9,295 nt of DNA from Acetobacteraceae bacterium (GTDB lineage: Bacteria > Pseudomonadota > Alphaproteobacteria > Acetobacterales > Acetobacteraceae): positions 1 through 9,295 of the forward strand of contig DAHUXX010000145.1 of assembly GCA_027306955.1 (NCBI GenBank), written 5' to 3'. The notes beneath the pieces are model-generated. The model did not search any database. It had not been told where the DNA came from and saw nothing but the letters and a program-made list of their open reading frames with translations. Every line of letters begins with the position of its first letter. Positions within the stretch are counted from its first letter, which is position 1. The position numbers and the translations under genes are program-made. Positions 5,924 through 9,295 of the stretch are shown here, piece by piece.

Positions 5924-6511
5924 ATGAGCATCGAAACCCTTACCGGCCCTGCCATCCGCCCGCACCTGCCGGCACTCGCCCGCCTGCGCATCGCCGTGTT
6001 CCGCGACTTTCCCTACCTCTACGACGGCACGCAGGCCGCGGAGGCGCGCTATCTCGACCATTTTGCCGCGAGCCCGCACGCGGCGCTGGTCATCGCCCGC
6101 GAGGGCGGCGAGATCGTCGGCTGTTCCACCTGCCAGCCGCTCGCCGAACAATCGGAAAACCTGGTCGAACCCTTCCGCGCCGCCGGCATCGAGCCCGAGC
6201 GCGTGTTCTATTTCGGCGAGAGCGTGCTTCTCGCCCCCTATCGCGGACATGGCATCGGGGTCGCCTTCTTCGCCGCCCGCGAGGCCCATGCGAGGCGCTT
6301 CAACCGTTACGACCTCGCCGCCTTCTGCTCCGTGATCCGGCCGGACGAGCACCCGCTCCGCCCCAAGGACCACATCCCGCTCGACGCTTTCTGGACCCGC
6401 CGCGGCTACACCAGGCGCCCGGACCTCATCGGGCGCATTGCCTGGAAACAGGTCGACAGCGAGGACGAGGTGCAGAACCAGCTCGTGTTCTGGACCAAGC
6501 CCCTCCGCTGA
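5924..6511 (+). CDS. GNAT-family N-acetyltransferase
   Basis: A 195-residue predicted cytosolic acyl-CoA-dependent acetyltransferase of unknown substrate. The acetyl-CoA-binding motif A is visible as ESVLLAPYRGHGIGVAFFA, with RGHGIG at residues 107-112 (RxxGxG). Upstream are the beta strands AALVIAREGGEIVGCSTC. The N-terminal FRDFPYLYDG followed by ARYLDHF marks a particular GNAT subgroup that I recognise only as a type, not by function. The start at 5924 has AGGGG at 5915-5919 and lies 9 bases after the GTPase stop. The downstream hydrolase starts only 2 bases after the TGA, implying the two are made together. Fusions of a GNAT domain to this kind of hydrolase are known (YhcX type), so a shared pathway is plausible. 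Confidence 0.85.
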   Translation: MSIETLTGPAIRPHLPALARLRIAVFRDFPYLYDGTQAAEARYLDHFAASPHAALVIAREGGEIVGCSTCQPLAEQSENLVEPFRAAGIEPERVFYFGESVLLAPYRGHGIGVAFFAAREAHARRFNRYDLAAFCSVIRPDEHPLRPKDHIPLDAFWTRRGYTRRPDLIGRIAWKQVDSEDEVQNQLVFWTKPLR

Positions 6512-6513
6512 CC

Positions 6514-7386
6514 ATGGCAAGGCTGAAACTCGCCGCCGTCGCCTGGGAGATCGGCAAGCCGGCCGGCGTCGCCGGCTGGGCCGCGCGCCTGCGCGCGACC
6601 GTAGAGGCGGCCCGCGCCGACATGGTCCTCTGCCCGGAATACGCTCCGCTCGAAGCCTTCGCCGCCGCGACCCCGGGCCTTGAGGGCGAACTCGTTCGCG
6701 CCACCGACGGCGCCGCGGCCGCCATCCGCGCCGCGGCCTCGGTCGCGCGCGGTGCCGGCGTCTGGCTGCTCGCGGGATCGTTGCCGATGCGCACCGGGGG
6801 CGCCGTGCGCAACCGCGCCATCCTCGCCACCCCCTCGGGTGACGTGTTCCTCGCCGACAAGCATGTCATGACCCGTTTTGAGGACGAGGAGTGGCGCATC
6901 GAGGGTGGCAATCCGCCCGGCGTCGTGGACACGCCCTGGGGCCGCGTGGGCATCGCCATCTGCTTCGACGCCGAGTTCCCCAACCTGGTCCGCGCCCAGG
7001 TCGAGGCCGGTGCCTTCCTGATCCTTGTGCCTTCCTGCACCGACACCGAGGCCGGCTTCGAGCGGGTGCGCATCGCCGCCCGTGCCCGCGCGATGGAAAA
7101 CCAGTGCTACACGGCCCTCGCCCCCACCGTGGGCGCCGCGCCGTGGAGTGCCGCACTCGACATGAACCGCGGCCAGGCCCTGATCTGCGGTCCCGTGGAT
7201 CGCGGCTTCCCCGCGGACGGCATCCTCGCCGCCTCCAGAATGGATTCCCCTGGCATCGCCAGCGCCCTGCTCGATCCAGCCGCGCTCGATACCGTCCGCA
7301 AGCAAGGCCAGGTGCGCAACCACCACAACTGGCCACGCAGCGCCCCGGCGCCGCTCCTCGCGCCGCTCGTCATCCCCGCGGCATGA
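6514..7386 (+). CDS. Carbon-nitrogen hydrolase (nitrilase superfamily, YhcX-like)
   Basis: A 290-residue amidase-type hydrolase of a C-N bond; the substrate is unknown. The catalytic triad is visible: E42 in CPEYAPLEAF, K116 in ADKHVMTRFEDEEW and nucleophile C150 in ICFDAEFP. The block after the cysteine (VPSCTDTEAGFERVRIAARA, then RAMENQCYTALAPTVG) closely resembles the hydrolase half of B. subtilis YhcX-type GNAT/nitrilase proteins, as I recall them, rather than Nit1/Nit2 or NAD synthetase amidase domains. The start is two bases after the GNAT stop, with no independent Shine-Dalgarno apparent, so translation is probably coupled. Its TGA overlaps the lpxB ATG (ATGA). No signal peptide is seen. 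Confidence 0.9.
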   Translation: MARLKLAAVAWEIGKPAGVAGWAARLRATVEAARADMVLCPEYAPLEAFAAATPGLEGELVRATDGAAAAIRAAASVARGAGVWLLAGSLPMRTGGAVRNRAILATPSGDVFLADKHVMTRFEDEEWRIEGGNPPGVVDTPWGRVGIAICFDAEFPNLVRAQVEAGAFLILVPSCTDTEAGFERVRIAARARAMENQCYTALAPTVGAAPWSAALDMNRGQALICGPVDRGFPADGILAASRMDSPGIASALLDPAALDTVRKQGQVRNHHNWPRSAPAPLLAPLVIPAA

Positions 7387-8618
7387 CCCTCGTCTACCTC
7401 GTCGCGGGCGAGCAGAGCGGCGACGTGCTCGGCGCGCGCCTGATGGCCGCAATGCGCGCCGCCCGTCCCGACATCCATTTCGCCGGCGTCGGAGGGCCGT
7501 GCATGCAGGCGCAGGGCTTGGAATCCCTGTTCCCGATGCGCGACCTCGCGGTGATGGGCCTCGCCGAGGTGCTGCCCCGCCTCGCCCTCCTGCGGCGGCG
7601 CATGGCCGAGACCGTCACCGATATCGAGGCGAAACGACCGGACGTCGTGGTCACGGTGGACAGCCCGAGCTTCGGCCTCAGGCTCCTGCGTCGCGTGCCC
7701 CGCTTCCGCCGCGTGCAATACGTCGCCCCGCAGGTCTGGGGCTGGCGCGAGGGCCGGGTGCGCCGATTCCCCGGCCTCTGGGACAAGCTCCTCTGCCTCC
7801 TTCCCTTCGAGCCCGAGTTCTTCGCCCGCCACAACCTCCAGGCGAGCTTCGTCGGCCACCCGGTGCTGGAGGCGGGTGCCGACCGCGGCGACGCGCATTC
7901 GTTCCGGACACGTTACAACCTTGGCGACGCCCCGCTCCTCGTCCTGATGCCCGGAAGCCGCCACTCGGAGATCTCGCGCCTGCTGCCCGTCTACCGCGCG
8001 GCGCTGGATCGCCTGCGCGCCCGCCTGCCGGGCCTCGCCGTTGCCATGCCGCTCTCGGCCAATGTCGCGCAGGCGGTCCGCCGCGAGGTCGCCCGCTGGC
8101 CCCACCCGCCAATCCTCGTCACCGAACTCGGCGAGAAACACGACGCCTACGCCGCCGCCAGCGCCGCCATCACCAAGTCCGGCACCTCGACGCTGGAACT
8201 CGCCCTCGCCGGCGTACCCATGGTCGTCGCCTACCGCGTCCACCCGCTCACCGCCGCCCTGGTGCGCCGCATGCTCACGCTGCCGCGCGTCGCCATGGTC
8301 AACGTCCTCGCCCGCCGCGAGGTGGTGCCCGAACTGCTGCAGGAGAACTGCACGCCGGAGGAACTCGCCAGCGCCGCCGGCGCCCTGATCACGGACGCCA
8401 CGCGCGCCGCGGCCCAGCGCGCCGCCTTCCGCGACATCGTGGCGAGCCTCGCCCCGCAGGGACGCCTGCCCTCGGAGGCGGCGGCGGCCGAGATCCTGGC
8501 ACTCCTGGATGGCGCATCCGACGGATCGCCCCTATCCTGCCCCGCAACAAACCCCGGGGAAGGCTCATGCTCAGGATCATCGGCTCCGGCTTCGGCCGAA
8601 CCGGCACGCAGGCACTGA
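7383..8618 (+). CDS. lpxB: Lipid-A-disaccharide synthase
   Basis: A 411-residue GT19 glycosyltransferase, peripheral to the inner membrane. It joins UDP-diacylglucosamine to lipid X to form the lipid A disaccharide. Blocks in order: VAGEQSGDVLGARL at the N-terminus, VGGPCMQAQGLESLF, VMGLAEVLPRL, VDSPSFGLRL (D93 in the conserved DxPxF), YVAPQVWGWREGR, LLPFEPEFF, FVGHPVLE, MPGSRHSEI (R193), KSGTSTLELALAGVPMVVAYR and a C-terminal VVPELLQENCTPEELA. The family normally ends near residue 376 (EILALLD). The last 35 residues are a Ser/Pro/Ala/Gly-rich tail with two cysteines that runs 52 bases into the next gene. This is an odd ending and may reflect loss of an older stop. Lipid A genes that usually flank lpxB (lpxD, fabZ, lpxA, lpxI) are absent here. 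The start overlaps the hydrolase stop by four bases. Confidence 0.92.
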   Translation: MTLVYLVAGEQSGDVLGARLMAAMRAARPDIHFAGVGGPCMQAQGLESLFPMRDLAVMGLAEVLPRLALLRRRMAETVTDIEAKRPDVVVTVDSPSFGLRLLRRVPRFRRVQYVAPQVWGWREGRVRRFPGLWDKLLCLLPFEPEFFARHNLQASFVGHPVLEAGADRGDAHSFRTRYNLGDAPLLVLMPGSRHSEISRLLPVYRAALDRLRARLPGLAVAMPLSANVAQAVRREVARWPHPPILVTELGEKHDAYAAASAAITKSGTSTLELALAGVPMVVAYRVHPLTAALVRRMLTLPRVAMVNVLARREVVPELLQENCTPEELASAAGALITDATRAAAQRAAFRDIVASLAPQGRLPSEAAAAEILALLDGASDGSPLSCPATNPGEGSCSGSSAPASAEPARRH

Positions 8619-9202
8619 AGCTCGCGCTGAACGAAGTCGGCTTCGGCCCCTGCCACCACATGACCGAAATGTTCGCCAACCCCACCATGCTGGCACCCTG
8701 GCAGGCGGTCGCGCGCGGCGGCAAGCCGGACTGGGGGGCGATGTTTCCCGGCTACGTGAGCCAGGTGGACTGGCCCGGCGCCGCGCTGTGGCGCGAGGCC
8801 GCGGCCGCCTTCCCCGACGCCAAGGTGATCCACACCGAGCGGCCGGAGGAGGAATGGTGGCGCAGCTTTTCCTCCACCATCGGCTCGCTTCTGCCGCATC
8901 GCGCCGATGTGCCGGACCCGTACCGCCGCGCCGTGCTCGAAATGGCGCACGACCTCATCGTGCCGCGCAGCTTCGGGGGCGAGCCGATCGACAAGGAACG
9001 TGCGCTGGCCGCCTACCGGCGCAACAACGCGGCGGTGCGCGCCACCATCCCGCCGGGGCGCCTGCTGATCTTCTACGCGGATCGCGGCTGGGAACCGCTC
9101 TGCGCCTTCCTTGGCATCCCGGTCCCCGCGACGGTGTTCCCGCGCCTCAACTCCACCGCCGAGTTCCGCGCCAACGCCGGGCTCGACCCCGTGGCCGGTT
9201 GA
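8567..9202 (+). CDS. Sulfotransferase family protein (P-loop, Sulfotransfer_4-like)
   Basis: A 211-residue predicted PAPS-dependent sulfotransferase. The N-terminal GSGFGRTGTQALKLAL (6-21) is the 5'-phosphosulfate loop, where RTGT replaces the usual KxGT. PDAKVIHTERPEEEWWRSFSSTI fits the 3'-phosphate-binding strand and helix, with arginine and a following serine. The short length and the WxxxF/Y start of the later helices resemble the small bacterial Sulfotransfer_4 group, whose substrates are mostly unknown. The start at 8567 has GGGGA at 8556-8560, 6 bases upstream, and places the P-loop at the usual position. The first 52 bases overlap the lpxB tail in another frame. Sulfation of an envelope lipid or glycan is suggested only by the lpxB neighbour. 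No signal peptide or membrane segment is visible. Confidence 0.85.
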   Translation: MLRIIGSGFGRTGTQALKLALNEVGFGPCHHMTEMFANPTMLAPWQAVARGGKPDWGAMFPGYVSQVDWPGAALWREAAAAFPDAKVIHTERPEEEWWRSFSSTIGSLLPHRADVPDPYRRAVLEMAHDLIVPRSFGGEPIDKERALAAYRRNNAAVRATIPPGRLLIFYADRGWEPLCAFLGIPVPATVFPRLNSTAEFRANAGLDPVAG

Positions 9203-9295
9203 CAGGTCACGCGCCGGCATCCTGTGCTGCGTCCGGCCGCGCCAGCCGGCGGACGTGCCCGTTAAGTCCGGGAGAGGATCGTTGCGTCAATCCAT
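9203..9295 (+). other. Non-coding right edge
   Basis: Ninety-three bases after the sulfotransferase stop, with no supported gene. An imperfect hairpin can be drawn at 9231-9254 (GTCCG with CGGAC, extended by CCG/CGG after a one-base bulge). No T-run follows it, so a terminator call would be weak. The next gene, if any, starts beyond the window. Confidence 0.4.

Noticed and set aside
5608..6513. Upstream open extension of the hydrolase frame across the GTPase and GNAT genes
   Set aside because: The translation is Arg/Pro/His-rich shadow sequence. Family similarity begins at the ATG at 6514, directly after the GNAT stop.
4634..6520. Very long open frame on the minus strand (628 codons) opposite hisI, the GTPase and the GNAT gene
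   Set aside because: High GC keeps antisense frames open. Its translation is Arg/Gly/Ala/Asp-rich with no domain, while the plus-strand genes show clear family motifs.
9231..9254. Imperfect hairpin after the sulfotransferase as a terminator
   Set aside because: The stem is bulged and is followed by GTGCCCGTT rather than a T-run; in DNA this GC-rich, such stems are common.

Overview
The window is very GC-rich, with codons dominated by G or C in the third position. Its gene complement (alphaproteobacterial-style SseA, MetC and LpxB, stand-alone hisI, COG0523 GTPase) fits an alphaproteobacterium, most likely a Rhodospirillales/Acetobacteraceae-type organism. This placement is inferred from base composition and protein style, not from a marker gene. 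All ten genes I can support lie on the + strand. I see no IS element, phage gene, tRNA, rRNA or CRISPR array, so this looks like ordinary chromosomal backbone.

Layout. (1) 2-496 is the C-terminal part of garR (tartronate semialdehyde reductase), cut by the left edge. (2) 497-746 is a non-coding gap with an AT-rich patch, a candidate sigma-70 promoter and a leader with a small hairpin. It precedes (3) an XRE-family regulator (747-1622) whose C-terminal part I do not recognise. (4) After a 58-base gap holding a GC-rich hairpin comes a closely spaced block: alaX (alanyl-tRNA editing), sseA (3-mercaptopyruvate sulfurtransferase) and metC (cystathionine beta-lyase). (5) A 47-base gap contains most of a perfect 15-bp inverted repeat whose right arm includes the hisI start codon. 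(6) Then a very tight run follows: hisI, a COG0523/CobW-type GTPase (8-base overlap with hisI), a GNAT acetyltransferase (9-base gap), a YhcX-like carbon-nitrogen hydrolase (2-base gap), lpxB (ATGA overlap) and a small sulfotransferase (52-base overlap with lpxB). (7) 9203-9295 has no gene I can support.

How the genes relate. alaX, sseA and metC form a sulfur amino-acid and translation-fidelity group: AlaX clears mischarged tRNA(Ala), SseA moves sulfane sulfur from 3-mercaptopyruvate, and MetC makes homocysteine for methionine. hisI encodes a zinc enzyme, and the overlapping putative metal-chaperone GTPase invites a zinc-delivery hypothesis. The GNAT and hydrolase genes probably act as a pair, since related hydrolases occur fused to a GNAT domain. 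lpxB makes the lipid A disaccharide but sits away from its usual lpxD-fabZ-lpxA neighbours. No clear new defence or mobile system is visible. The most unusual sequence-level signals are the hisI start-codon hairpin and the C-terminal tail of lpxB that runs into the next gene.
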